Shown here: positions 35,445-48,174 of the stretch, in pieces
Layout: each line of letters begins with the position of its first letter
Position numbering within the stretch: position 1 is the stretch's first letter
Made by a program: the position numbers and the translations under genes
The notes under the pieces: generated by a model
The model's input: the letters and a program-made list of their open reading frames with translations, nothing else
The model's database searches: none
Told to the model about the DNA's origin: nothing
Assembly (NCBI GenBank): GCA_021014325.1
Contig: CM037472.1
Coordinates: 25,095,063-25,159,062 of the forward strand
DNA length: 64,000 nucleotides
Reading direction: 5' to 3'
DNA from: Plazaster borealis
Lineage: Eukaryota > Echinodermata > Asteroidea > Forcipulatida > Labidiasteridae

Positions 35445-38400
35445 ACAACTTTAATGTGGACATAAATTTCACAATTCAAAATAGATAAATGATAATTCTG
35501 TACCTCTAGTAAATGAACTCTTCAAGGTCCACTTCTTGTTATTTCATTTAGGGGTTACATATAGGTTTTGGATTTTTCTTTCTTTCTTGTCAGTTGTTGC
35601 TAGGAGATTAACAGCGATATCCTGACCAATATGAAAACTAGAAGATCTGTGTTTTGATTTGCCGAATTCTGCAAGTTCTCAGTTTTATCAATTTCCAAAT
35701 GAACCACCATAATTATTGTCCATGGCTTGTGTAATGCAACAACTATGCCAAATATTTGCTTTAACAAAGACAACCCAGTCGACTGAAGAGCATTTCCATT
35801 CAAGGCCCCCCCATCACACTTGGCCGAATTGCAGAAATCACCCACAAAAAAATTATAGCAGACAAATTGAACATAAAATTATATTAATACACACATTTTC
35901 TAATCTCTTAGTGAACGAAAAAAATGCATGCCCCGTGGCCCTCTTTAAATACGTTTCGTCCCAGTATTCAGTTGAGCACGATGACGCACAAAGGAGCGAA
36001 AAAATATATAGGCGAAATCATTTTCATCTCTGCGCGTGCAGCCGCAGGGGTGAGGATTCATAAGAAATCTCTTCTGGTCTCTATTATTTTAGGAGACGAC
36101 ACCTGCGGCAAGCAGATGCATGGAGGATTTATCTTCTTTTTTTTCCTTTCTTTTTTTTGCATTTCTCTCTCTCGCTCCCTCTCTCCCTCTGTGAACAAGG
36201 GCCGAAGACGATTGCTGATAATTCCTATTCATTTTGCTTAACCTGACCCCAATATCAGATGGACAATTTACACATTAAAAAACAAAATACGGACCGCTCC
36301 GTCATACAATCAAGCTTGACCTACAAATTGAGTTACATGAGTAGTGCCATAGAGATCTCTTTGTTCACCTGCTTATGAATATTTATAGGGTATGCAAATC
36401 TGCTCCTGGGCATAACGTGTATATGTATCCGAATATAGTGCTGAATTCCAACTGGAATAACACCCAAAAAGAAACAGAACCTGCATGAGTTTGCCTTTGC
36501 TGAAAAAGCAATAAACAAGCAATCCATGGGAAAAACCTAAATCAGAATCCGTTTGAAATGAAATCTTTCAAAAGAGTCAAACATGGCATTCATCATACAT
36601 GCATTTTTAACTGATATAGAGTGGAAAAGGGCCTCTGTCTATATCTATAATAATAACATTGTGTAAATTTCTTTCCTTAAATTAGTGACACGATTTCAAT
36701 GATCTCAGCAACACAAAAAAAGTAAGCATTTTTTGAAAAGAACCCTTTTTCTTTTCATTTGAGAAGTGGATGCCTTGAACTCCTTCAACTCACTATAGCA
36801 TAAAATGTAAATTATTTGAATTTAGCTTGATTCGTTTTTGTTTGTTTAATTATCCAATAATCTGTTTTAACACCAGTAGAAGAAAAACGCACGACACACT
36901 AACACAAGGAAGAAGTGTCTTACAAGTCCACTGAAGAAACATAAAAACAAGCCCCAAAGGCCAAGGTTGGAAATCAAAGGTGTTGGTCCGCTCTGGCCAG
37001 TCCACCCATGTGCAATGATTAACAGTTCACAGTTACATGCATAATCACACCCTTAAGTCTAGCTACCAGGGAAGATAAACTGTGATGATGATAATAGAAG
37101 AGGGGGTGGTGTACAGACTGGAGAGGCTGGCAAAGTGCTTCTGTTGACCAAAGGGATTTAGAGGTGTGATATCTATTACCAGATACTCTTGATAAGCTCC
37201 TGGAGCAGGTGGGGATAATGAGCCACTTAGCACCTCAATGGGAGACCAAGTGGAGTAGACTTGTAATGTGGCCTGAATGTAAGGTCATTGATAAGTTGGG
37301 CCTGCAGGCAGACGGCTATTAACTATGGGGTAATTGCATCTACATGGATTTTGTGGACAGAACTGCATGTTCCTAAATAGCTGGCCCAAGGTTGGACCTC
37401 TGTGGTTGAACCATTCCTCCATGGTTGGACACTAGTGGTCAGTTGGGAAAGAGTGTGAATGACATGTGAATACTGCTTCTGTGTAAGAAAAAAAACATTG
37501 TCCTAAAAATGATGTAGTCATTGGTGAGTTTGGGTGTGTTATGTACTGTTCATTACTACTAAAAAGCTATGAAGAATTCGGAGAGTTTGGGGACAGCACA
37601 CAATTTTAGTTAGATGTTAGTCCAGTCATAGAGCCAGGTCACTATTTCAGCCACCCAAACTCACCCTTGGACCCTTGGACCTTGGTCATTGTTGGCTCTT
37701 TGTTAGGTCATTATTTGGAAGAACTATCTTATACTCGTCAGCAAATACGTTGTATGGACAAGCTGTATCTAGCCACTGGAGAGTGTTTCCTTCAAACATG
37801 ATTAAGATAATCCGCCATATTGTAAAGAGATGGACCAACACTATGGTGGGTTATTCATAATAGCCAGTCATGGACTTTAGGTACCGGTACATTAAAGAAA
37901 GGTCCTCGTGGCTTTTGACAAATCAATTGTAACTTGTTTTTGGATGTTTGCCTGGGCTTGTTTCTAGCACTGACAAAAACTATCGATTTCAAACGAATTG
38001 TTCTCAAAGATGTCAGCAGTTTCAATGCTCAAATAAGTAATTTTAAAAGATGATCACTAAAACTGTGCCGTGTCAGTCATTAAGATACTAAACAACATCC
38101 TGGTTGGCATTCGCTATCGAGACAGCTCACCCCGTCCTTAATACTGCTCAGTCATTCCCATTGATGTACTTGACCTGACAAAACAAGGAGTAGAAAAAAA
38201 GCTGGTACCCCGTCTATCTATCACAAACAAATATTCTGTGCAAACACCAAAACAGCCGCCCACTTAAATGCACAAATAGACCATAGAAAAACAGTGTAAG
38301 GGCCTCATAAACATTTCTCGGGACAATTTCAAGCTTATTAAAACAAGAAAATAGCTCGAATGGCATTATGGCATTGATTTGCAGGACAAAAATTTGACAA

Positions 38401-38574
38401 TTGTGGAGTAATTCTTGTAAACAAGCTGACCCAATCCATCAAAAACAACTCTTGAAAAATGAATTTTCCTGACGACCTACAACTTCCAACATTTTTTGAA
38501 ATTAATTTATTGATATTGACTATAGGGTTAGGCCTGCAAATACTTTAAGTTGACAAAGAGCAACAAAGTTTCCC
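35445..38574. other. non-coding interval
   Basis: Includes a CpG-richer patch (35920-36110), a ~60-base polypyrimidine tract (36131-36192) and a block of T-box-like and GATA-like words at 37160-37300 (see findings). No exon supported. A 115-codon plus-strand open stretch at 35716-36063 is unrecognised. Confidence 0.4.
36131..36192 (+). repeat. polypyrimidine tract
   Basis: A stretch of almost pure C/T around TTTTTTTTCCTTTC and CTCTCTCTCGCTCCCTCTC. It could serve as a splice polypyrimidine tract, but no convincing AG-exon follows. Confidence 0.7.
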
Positions 38575-38968
38575 TTAAAGGCAAAGTAAACCTTTGGTTT
38601 TGGAACCGTTTGATTGTTTTAATCCTATAAATGTAGATGTATATACAATCAAACTAACCTGTGAAAATTTCATTTCAAAAGGTGGTAGCATTTTTGAGAT
38701 ATCGCAGAAAAACTGGAGCGGTTATGTCCACTCAGGAAGAACAATCCCTAATTGGAGTACATAATCTGAGAAATGTTTCATGCATGCATTGTTTCTCAGA
38801 TTGAAATGTTTTTGAATTTCTTTCTCTTTCTTCTTTCTCTTAAACCACAAGAAGGAAAAATCGTTTATCAAAATGTTATTACATTATCAACAGCTGCAGT
38901 GCTTCTTAAGTAAGTTTTTATGGTCATCAATTTAAGGGGTAATTACCAAAGGTATACCCTCTCTTTAT
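38575..38968 (+). mobile_element. TTAA MITE family D
   Basis: Starts at TTAA 38575-38578 (TTAAAGGCAAAGTAAACC). The centre is the palindrome AATCTGAGAAATG...TTTCTCAGATT around TGCATGCA at 38764-38803. The right half contains CATTATCAACAGCTGC and CTTAAGTAAGTTTTTATGG, which mirrors family A's right half. The right terminus is decayed (TTAT). Confidence 0.8.
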
Positions 38969-40377
38969 TTAACTGATGAAGTGAGCAATGACGTAAAAGT
39001 AAATTAAACAAAAATTAAAACAAATTTCAGGCAGCATCGACCTGCGGTGTGGGCTAGACGACTCCACTGGTGCTACGCAAATGTGCAATCACTTTATATT
39101 GGCCTATATACACTAAATTTTGAGACATCATCAGAAGAAAAGTGCATAAGAATGCAACTTACTCATAATGTGCATCTTTAAAACACGGTATTGGTTTAAA
39201 TTCAGGAGACTGAAATTAATACCCGTACAGCTAATTGCATACAACATGTGCAGGTGATTGCTTTAATTTTCACCATTCAAGGGCAAAAAAATTTCAATTC
39301 ATATCCATGGTTAAAAAAACCCCCCAAAACTTGGTATGTTACATGAGAATGCCCACATAAAAAAGGTTGATTGCTAGGCCTAATACTTAATAGAGAATTA
39401 TTGATATAAAAATAGAACTGGTATCCACCATTAGATTCAGCCCGTGCTATTTTCCTCTGTTTATTCAAATCTTAGAGGTCCACCTTGCCACTTTCAGTAG
39501 CTAAATTCTGTGTTATTTGAACATATTTGCCGACGATTTTATCACTGATTACACTTTCTCCCTGACCTCAGTAACTTAAAATGGTGATGTATATTAATGG
39601 AATAAACACTTGCTTTGTGTGTCTGTGTGTGTGTGGGGAGGGGGGTCTCTCCTAGCATGTGTAAATATGAGTGCCTTGTAAATATTGGTTGAATCACCAA
39701 TTTCACATTTACCACAACCATCAGTTTACACCAACAAGCCTGGTCACAAGTACAAACTTTGAAGGCACTTGCCTGCACCAGCCATTTTCAACAAAAAGTG
39801 AAATGACCTTTAACTTCTGATAATAACAAGCTGCAGCGATGAGCACCTCAGCACTTATAGTACCACCATTTTATTCAAACAATTACGAGGAATTCCAGAC
39901 AGAACAATGGGAAAAACCCAGTAACTACTCTTTTATGCATAGGCCTACATTGAAACTTGTTATCCAAGAAGATAGTTGCTGGTGGTAATTTTAGACACAA
40001 GAACCCATTATTCAGCAGCAACATTAAGTTTATATCTACAGGTTATAACATTAAAAGAGTTGGCAGTTCTATAATTATGCCTATCAAAATTAACATCATT
40101 AGGTCAAGAAGAGAACTATAAAACCCAGCCCCCATCCCATTAAGGACCTTTCGAAAACCTTGGCTTTAAAAACCCAGCCTTCTATTTCTATTAGAAACAG
40201 CAATCATAGTTTTTGCAAAAAGAGCGGCGTAATCTGACCAGACACATTTACTTTTGTTGTAAATTGAAAAAAAAGGCAGATTTCTGTGTTCAATTGGTAC
40301 ATCATAGGACTCACTCATCAAATTTATAAACCTCAATGATAGTACACAATAAAACAGTCTGCTCACTGCAATAATTG
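38969..40377. other. non-coding interval with GT repeat
   Basis: A GT-rich microsatellite at 39616-39634 runs into a G-rich stretch. No exon or RNA gene seen. Confidence 0.5.
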
Positions 40378-40830
40378 TTCTGGTTCCAAAGTTTCATGTC
40401 ACCGATTATATCAGCGTTCTAATGTTCCCTAATCACCTTTTGAAGCGAATTTAGAGCCAAGTTTCTTCATTTGATTTCGAAGAATAGACCTACTAAGTTT
40501 ACATAAGAGGAAATATCCAAGCACACAAAATGTTGTACTTGAAATGTTTTTCAGTTTTCTATGCATGGTATTAATATTTGAATTTTTTTTTAAATGTCGG
40601 CTAATCAGCTGGAAAGTTGCATGTATGACTCATGCATATACGCAAAACTCACTGTTTTTGTGCTTTGGTATTTCCTCTAATGTAAAGTTGGTAGATCTAT
40701 TCTTCGAAATCAAATGAAGAAACTCAGCTCTAAATCCGCATAAAAAGGTGGTGATTGTTGAACAATAGAACGCTTTGACGACAAATGCTTTGCCAACTGT
40801 AACCACCAATATAAAGTTGAACCTGATTGG
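40378..40830. mobile_element. long foldback (hairpin) element
   Basis: The arm at 40378-40530 is the inverted counterpart of 40654-40830. The inner ~75 bases match closely: TTCTTCATTTGATTTCGAAG at about 40463-40482 pairs with CTTCGAAATCAAATGAAGAA at about 40702-40721. The outer parts are more diverged. A ~120-base AT-rich loop separates the arms. No protein frame is supported. The structure resembles foldback/MITE transposons. Terminal boundaries and target site are not resolved. Confidence 0.75.
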
Positions 40831-41986
40831 TAAAAAAAAAGTTATGATCATGACCACAAAGGTTAGTGTCTCATATCATAAAAATAAGATTTAACGATTA
40901 CACACAAGCTTATAGGTAAGATGCACTTTTACAAAAGATCATACATCATCTTCAAAATGCATCTCCAAGATGAAGAAAACTGGCTTAAATTAACCTCAAT
41001 TTGAAATGAACTTCAACATTTAGAAGTAATCCATTCCGACAATTTATTGCTCTATGAAAATATCTAAAACACTAAGTCCCGCTGTCTCCGAGGAGTCCCG
41101 TAAGATGGAGCAAAACAGACGGGAGAAACTCCCGCAAGACTCATTTATGGTATTCGCTTGTGTAATCTACCATTAATGTTCATGTGCACTTTACAACAAG
41201 ACAAGTCTCTATATTATTCAATGTGGGACTCTTACAGACGGGAGCATTCCATCATAAGCTATCAGTCCTCGTTGGACAAGCTTGACGTATGATTGAGAAA
41301 TGCTCAATATCTTCCGAGATGAAAAAATGGTTGGTTATATCAAATACATGTAGACTCCAAGTGTACACCTAATCCCTGCAATGCATGATTATCGTCTCCT
41401 TCATGAAAACTGTGCAAGGTTTAGTTTCAATTCTTACTCGGAAATTCAACGGTGAAAGGCCACTGCAAAAGCAAAACATATTTAGCGGCGAATATGTCAT
41501 GTCTTACATTGGATTTTGCCTTCCATGAAAATGGATCAGCCCTCTATGTCGCACAATCAGCCATTTCAACAAGAAAATAACATCAAAGGCAATCGTGCCA
41601 CCCTACAGACACACTCAAGACTAAGCCTGCGCCACATCAATAAAAGGACAAGAATCATATAAATTGTTCATTGACCCACATCTAAGAATTCCATCCACTA
41701 TGGATCGTTCATGTCATGTACCCCATGTCCTTTAAACAGCGGCCACCTGTAAACAACCAGCCACCCAATATTTGCCTTTAAAGCAGCAACTATCATGGAT
41801 AAAAATAACCCAGAGGAAACTGTCCAGAACTATTAAACTGATGATCTGTTTCCACATGGGTTTCAATCAACATTGTATTTTTTATTTTTTTATTCACAAC
41901 TTCATATCCCAGACCTTGATAATCATCTTTGGGAGGGCAAGGCCATTTTCACATTACCATTGGAAAATGGGCACCATTACCAGGAC
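40831..41986. other. non-coding interval
   Basis: Contains two copies of ACAGACGGGAG (about 41116 and 41233) in otherwise unique sequence. No gene seen. Confidence 0.45.
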
Positions 41987-42184
41987 CAGGGCCCAATTTC
42001 ATTGAGCTGCTTAAGCAGAAAATATTGCTTAACAATTTTCTGCTTAGCAGAAATGAGCAGGATACCAGTCACAAATTGTACATGTGAGATGGTATTTTGG
42101 CTGGTGACCCTGTTCTGGTAAGCATAATTTTGTTGTGCTTAGCTACTTTTTGTGCTTAAGCAGCTCTATGAAATTGCGCCCAGG
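41987..42184 (+). mobile_element. palindromic MITE family P, full length
   Basis: The best reference copy: left end AGGGCCCAATTTCATTGAGC, then TTAAGCAGAAAATATTGCTT, AGCAGGATACCAGTCACAAA, TTTGGCTGGTGACCCTGTTC, right arm TTAAGCAGCTCTATGAAATT and GCGCCCAGGG. The arms are inverted repeats over most of their length, so it reads nearly the same on both strands. Non-coding. Confidence 0.9.
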
Positions 42185-44225
42185 GCACCAGAGCCCATGG
42201 CCTCCATGCCCTCCAGTGTAATTTCCAGGCCTGGTATCCTGCAGTAGTCATTAAACATTCATGTACATTATGCACGAGGAGGAATAACATAGAAAGCAAA
42301 CCACCGCAACATGGACCTCTTGTTTTTAATCAGAAGAGAATGTTTACTACTGTGCCCAAATGAGTAAAATGAACCAAAACATTTCTTTATGGTTAGCTGA
42401 TATAGGACATTCTTTCTTAAAGATAAAAAGTTAAAAAAACGAAAACCAGATGAGAGTTGATTGCTGTATCAACCTTACACCAAATGGGCCTCAAACACTG
42501 ATGAGACAAACCTGATAAACATTTCTTTTAACCGGTGTTGTAACATCCCTTTAAAACGGAATCCATAAAGGCGCGAGGCAGAGAAGGCAATATTAACGTC
42601 AAGCAGAAACCATCTGGACTATTACTGCAATGTCTCGAGAGCGCGTATGGGGGGAACAGTCAAGGTGAGACTGGCCTGAGTGAGTTGAGCATAGCGATGG
42701 GGGATTAATAACTTAGCATGGGGGCGGCTCATCGCACCTCAGTCTTATCCATTTCAACGGTGGGATCAGGTGTGGACTTCCCTCTTCTAGGGGTGGAGCC
42801 TTGGTGGCTTAAGAGGGAAGGGACAATAGCAAAGGTGAAGCTTTCTGTATAACTATGGTGATACAATGTGTTGAGGGGATATTAAACTGCTTGACAAAAG
42901 TGGCTAAGCATATGCTCAAGGATTTACCACTGCATCCCTTGAGAAAACAAAATCATGTTATTAGTTTGTTAATGGGAATCAAAACGTCTTTTCTGCAAAG
43001 GTCTTATTTTGTTGAGCCCTGCACCCAATGTTTTCCCCCCCAATACTCTGAAGAGCACCAACTTATTTTGGTTTTGTTTTGTTAATTACCTGTAACTGAC
43101 ACCAACGAACATAACAATATGATAGGATTATTTGACATTTACATCTGCACTAAGGTTTCCAATAATGTTTTAAAGGGAGGTGTTAATGCATTGCCAAAGA
43201 TGCTCACCTTCCATAAAGCAGAAAAGGTCTTTTCTTATCTTATGTAGATTTCCCTCTACATATTCACCGATTGAAAACAGTGAATTCCTAGCAAACCAGA
43301 ACACTGCGTCGTGCTCCTGCAAGAAGGAGGTCATGAAAGTGTAACAGGATTAAGGGCGTAAGCAATTAATGTGCAAAATTGAGTTTCAAAGAAAAATTTG
43401 CAGGAAACTTTGGTTTTCTGTTATTCATAAGTCATTATAGGAAGTTTAAACTCTGCACGGGGATGAGAAAATGTGTCTTTGGGGGTGATTCTAGCAACAA
43501 AATGCAACATTAATGCCACATTTTTTTAAAGGAGCCATTTTATTGCTTACCAACTTCTGTTGCTGGGACAAGAAGTACTTTGTGTGCCAGGAAGAAGGGC
43601 ATATAGCCTGACACCCTTCTGCATGGCAATCAACGTTTTTGTTTCTTTACAAATGAAAAAATATAGTACAATCGTTTATTAATACAGACCCGGAATGTAT
43701 ATTTGTCCATGAGAGTAGATGTCAAAACAATAACAAATAAGTATTCAAAATTTCTCCTAACTACTTCAATCACGAAATGCCCGAAAACCTAATAACAGTT
43801 TATACTTCATAGGAACATGAACGTGAAGTAAATTTTGACTCCACAAATCTGTAGGGATTTAATCCAAAAGTTTTAAAGTCTCCAATTTTGTTGATAACAA
43901 TTGTGTTTATCTCCAAGTCTGATGTCAAAATTTGCTTTGCATTCACACAACGTATGAACTGGCTATTTAGTCTGAACTATGAGTCAAAGGTCAACAGAGG
44001 AAGATTAAACTCAACCCAAGAGCTCAGCGGTTCAGAGGATCTTCTTCTCATCATCACACCTTCAAGGAAGTAGATGAGTAGCATCTTCAAGTCATCTGAG
44101 AGCATCACGTGTTGGTTTGGAATACCAAAGGCGTTACTGGGTCTTGCAACTTATATCCGATATGTGGAATCCAGCACGTCTCCCAAATGTTTTAAGTCAA
44201 CATTTTCTCAAGGGAGGTTGTTCAG
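42185..44225. other. non-coding interval
   Basis: No gene supported. The block 42555-42840 is distinctly GC-richer and motif-dense (see findings). Confidence 0.45.
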
Positions 44226-44430
44226 CTGGGCCCAGTTTCACAGTTTCAACAGTTGTTCACCTGAACACAGTGAATTGTTTTTATTTATTTTTTGCTGAGT
44301 AAAATTGACCAGGGAACCAGTCTGACGCAAATCCTTTTGGCTGGTGCATTTTGGCTGGTAACCTATTTTCCTGGGCAAAATTTTCTCTGTCTGGCAATTT
44401 TATATAAAAGCGCAATGCAGAGTGGCCCAA
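44226..44430 (+). mobile_element. degenerate palindromic MITE family P
   Basis: Begins GCTGGGCCCAGTTTCACAG and keeps CCAGGGAACCAGTCTGACG and TTGGCTGGTAACCTATTTTC, but most TAAGCA words are eroded. An old copy. Confidence 0.55.
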
Positions 44431-44913
44431 AGGAAAACAATTCAGTAAAGTTTGATTCTAAAGATCAAGTAACACTTCAAAGAACCACAGAGCCTGGACT
44501 TCCTGCAGACATAATTTGTTCACAGCTCAATTGAAGTACATGTAAACATGTAAACCATGATTTATCCACTTTTGATAAAATGAGCAAAAGGGGCTTATCT
44601 CAAACACTGTCCAACTCTAATTTTTACAATTCTTGATTTTAAGTGGTGATTATGATATAAAACGTAAATTTTCTCATATGACCAATGCAGTATCTTGCCT
44701 GCCAGGAAATGCCTTGGAATGTACAAGGTCCTTCTTTCTGTAAAATAGTTAACACGGCCTATTTTCCTAACTCTTTACCTGAAAAAAAACCAAACTAGCA
44801 AACAAACAAAAACTTAAAAACAAGGTGTACCGGTATAGCATCTGTAATAATAATTACCAACTACTAGTATAGACTGTGAGGGTATGGCAAGAAATCTAAA
44901 AATGGGACACCCC

Positions 44914-44931
44914 AAAAAAAAAAAAAAAAAA
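44914..44931 (+). repeat. poly-A tract, 18 bases
   Basis: Uninterrupted A run. No retroposon body recognised directly upstream. Confidence 0.85.
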
Positions 44932-44939
44932 TATCACCT

Positions 44940-45108
44940 AACCACAAGACAATCTTGCTTACCACTGAAGAGTTACCAGCCAAATTACCATGATGTGTAC
45001 CATAGGTACTGTTTGTGACCGGCTGTCTGCCAATTTTTTCCTTTTTTTAGCAGAAATAAGTATAAATACTATTCCACATGTTATGCAAATCGATGAAACT
45101 GGGACCAG
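44940..45108 (-). mobile_element. degenerate palindromic MITE family P
   Basis: Contains CTTGCTTACCACTGAAGAG, TTACCAGCCAAATTACCATG, TTAGCAGAAATAAG and a GATGAAACTGGGACC terminus. These are the family P words in the reverse order expected of the opposite orientation. Confidence 0.5.
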
Positions 45109-45684
45109 GTAGTAAGTGTCCATGTATGTAATACACAATTTGTTTGATTATGTAAAATAAATTTTTTTTAATAAGGAATAATTGGAGCAAACGATCTATT
45201 CTTGGTATTGGTATTGGATGTTATGTGGAGTTACGGTGTAGAGCTAGAGAAATACAGAAGCAGCAGCTAGACGGCAAAAAGGTTTCTCCAAGTATGGACA
45301 AGGTCATGTTTTTGCTAATATAATATTATCTTTACTTATAATGTGTTTTTCCAATTTGTTACGATTGTTTGCTTTGAATGGGTGAATCTGAAGTTCACCG
45401 TTAACAGCATTAAGCTAGTGTTATGTATAAAAAGTGTGGATTCGATATGCAAGATGATTTTAGGAAAACTCCTTTGAGTACTGAGTGTAATTACCGACTG
45501 GCGCTCAGAATAGTTTGTCTGGATCTTTGAGATTTCACTCAGAAAACTTGCGGGAAATTAATTATACTTGTAAAGCACTCGTCTATTTTTGACAAGAAAC
45601 TCAGTTTGATGGATGTGATTGTTGCTGACGATCAAAGATAACTACTTTGTGTTTATTTTTAAAAAATGTTCGATTACCCTTTAG
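45109..45684. other. non-coding interval
   Basis: AT-rich, nothing recognised. Confidence 0.5.
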
Positions 45685-46081
45685 TTAAAGGTATCGTACA
45701 CAATTGGTAATGACTCTCAAAATTAATGGCAATAAAAACTTACTTGGTTAGAAGTACAGCAGCTTTGGATAGTATAATGAATTTTGAGAAAAATTTTCAC
45801 TTTGAAGTACTGCGGTTATGGAAAAAGATATCACTTTTTATCCCAAAAAATTTGAATCTGAGAAGCGTTACGGCCGTAATGCTTCTCAGACTGTGTATTC
45901 CAATTGCAGATTATTCTTCCTGCGTGGACATAACTGCTCCAGATTTTCGGCAATATCTCTAAAACGCTACCACCTTTTGAAATGAAACGTTCACAGGTTA
46001 GTTTTTTAGTATATATCTACAACTATATAGGATTGAAACAAACAGTGGGTTCCAATTACCAAATGTATACAGCACCTTTAA
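45685..46081 (-). mobile_element. TTAA MITE family D, full length
   Basis: TTAA at 45685-45688 and 46078-46081. The central palindrome AATCTGAGAAGCGTTACGGC with its inverted partner (TTCTCAG) lies at about 45872-45901. The left end as written (GGTATCGTACACAATTGGTA, AATAAAAACTTACTTGG) is the half shared with family A. The other end (GGTTCCAATTACC...) pairs with the start of the copy at 38575. Confidence 0.9.
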
Positions 46082-46969
46082 GTCACCAAAAAATACTGTA
46101 AGAACTGTAAAAAACCAAGGTAAGAAAAGCTTTTATTCAGAGTATTTGAGTAATGAACAGCAAAGATAATAAGCAAAATTACACTCACAAATCAAATTTT
46201 TTTCACACAAATCACAAATATCCATTGATTTAACAAAACAACAAAATTCTTTTCAGGTCAAGATGAATAATTGGCTTGTCAACTGGTGCATTAGGATTGA
46301 TATATTACCTTTAAGTATTTCCGATCAATTCCTTACAATATATCATGTGTTTCCGCTGGATTACTGAAAATCTACTTATATATATTGTCAAGATGAAAGA
46401 AAACCTCATGCGTGGATAGCGATACGTGGAATTTGCAGTGGTTACAATTTGCAAAATGGCTGTATCAAATGGCATCTCTCAACAGAGTCAATGGGTCGCT
46501 GTACAAAGACAAAATGATTCCATTGGAATTGAAGTAGCTCAAAAGAAGGACGACAAGCTGGGATTGGGCTCCTCATGAAATCACTACGGAAGCCATTTTG
46601 TTTTGTTTATTTCTTCAAATGAAAGAGAAAAAATTTCTCTCTAAAGTAAAAGGTGCTGAGAAAATGTTTAAGATTGTGTTTATTAATGGTTGTATGCATG
46701 TTCAACAAAGTATTAATTTAAAGAGAGTCATTGCTTTGCGTCTAGTACATTCTACATTTGATTAATGTATTGGAAGCCCACAGATGGTGTAGTCATGTTT
46801 TTTCTTCATATATTTTTCGCTGTTGTGTATTAAAATTGCCCGGAACCATTTAGAAAAAGTATTGAAAACCCTGATTTTGCTGGAAATGTCTATGGAAGTG
46901 ATCCTGCATTTGAAAGTCATTCATGTCTAGTGGATTTTCATCACTACTTTGCACTGATCCTGAGTAATC
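46082..46969. other. non-coding interval
   Basis: An acceptor-like AATTCTTTTCAG near 46258 is followed by a 36-codon open frame with no donor and no recognised family. Not called. Confidence 0.4.
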
Positions 46970-47370
46970 AGCGTTTCCATGGAAACCTTCGGATCGTCTT
47001 CTAAGTAAATTTACACACGGGTTCGCAATGGGTCCGCCGTGCCACAGCTTAACCGGACACGGGCGCCATCATCAGAAGAGCAGTGTTACGTCATCATGGA
47101 GGGACCTTGCACTATGCATGCATGGAGATTGCATTCATTAATGAAACCTGGGAGGAGAGAGTGTGAAACAAGGACATCCAATGTGATGATTAAATGATGA
47201 GTCTGGCACCATACTGCTGATATAGATAGCAATGGATGCTGAACCTGGCACCATACCGTTCGATGCCGACATGCCTGGATAGCAGTGAATGTTGAACTAT
47301 GTTTTCACCAAAATGAACGTTTAAATGTCAACAGAATCCATGCATGACGAATCAATGGACAGAACATGAT
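46970..47370 (+). promoter_or_regulatory. candidate promoter and 5' exon
   Basis: From about 46985 to 47100 the sequence is unusually CpG-dense for this window and contains an ATF/CREB-type TTACGTCA at 47086-47093. It runs into a segment ending at a strong consensus 5' splice site, ACATGAT|GTAAGTATAT, with the exon ending at 47370. The last open frame before the donor starts at an ATG at 47344 (nine codons). Several earlier ATGs are followed by stops, so the exon is more likely 5' untranslated than coding. The transcription start is not determinable. It may be the first exon of a gene on the right that also uses 62868-63004 (inference). Confidence 0.35.
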
Positions 47371-47915
47371 GTAAGTATATCTTTCTTTTGTATTCTGTAT
47401 GTTCAAAGTGTTCTGTTTTTTTATGTTCTACTTATAAAGAATCAAATATTACCTTCAATCGAGGTACTAAAAAACGCAAATATTGAACAAACAATTCAGA
47501 AAGAATTGTCTATGAAGGTGCATTTATTTGACCATTTGTTCACTCTAAAACCCACCATCAATATTGTTTCAGCAGATAACACACCGCCCAGCATCTTAAT
47601 ATTAAAGAACACAAGTAACCCTTGGTGAAGAATTTCAAGGTTTTTGTTTTTGAAAGGAAAATCACTCCCAACTGAGTAATGCAAACACATGACACACAAG
47701 AAGGCAAAGATGGAACATCTCCAATGGAAAAGAAAACATTTCAAACAAGAGGCAGCGAAGGGAATGAAATGAGATGTTGTTCCAAAATAATGCACACTGA
47801 CATTCACAGACAGAAAAACCTTTAAGAGAAGGATAAAGCAAGAAGGTGAGGAGACCAAAGATACACGGCGGCCTAGATTAGTAGCATCTTGCCGTCCGAG
47901 ATGGCATCCCAATCA

Positions 47916-47924
47916 CGCCATCTT
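47916..47924 (-). promoter_or_regulatory. YY1-like site
   Basis: CGCCATCTT, i.e. AAGATGGCG on the minus strand, matches the core YY1 consensus. A second identical nonamer lies at 48166-48174 and a related CGCCATCAT at 47064-47072. Confidence 0.4.
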
Positions 47925-48165
47925 CAGATCCAATTACCCGGGATGTCAGCACTGAAACAGGTGCAAAAAGGTTTTAATGTCCGAGATGATTCGGCGATGT
48001 GTCACAGAATGTGACGTTGCCGACCCCATGTGATATCGAACGAGCTGATGTTTGCTGTGATCATTATGAAGATGTGCGTGTACCGGTAAATGAATATCAT
48101 GTCTGTGCTGCACCATGCTGGGTTCCGATATTACCAATGGCCTGCAGGACAAAGTCCAGCCAAAT

Positions 48166-48174
48166 CGCCATCTT
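48166..48174 (-). promoter_or_regulatory. YY1-like site
   Basis: A second CGCCATCTT within 250 bp and in the same orientation as 47916-47924. The recurrence in a CpG-richer block supports a regulatory reading, though the short motif alone is weak. Confidence 0.4.

Noticed and set aside
46258..46366. Exon after TTCTTTTCAG with a 36-codon open frame
   Set aside because: No donor or polyadenylation signal and no recognised protein; the frame ends by chance-level distance.
47496..47912. 138-codon minus-strand open stretch across the promoter-like block
   Set aside because: No domain; overlaps the candidate + strand donor region.
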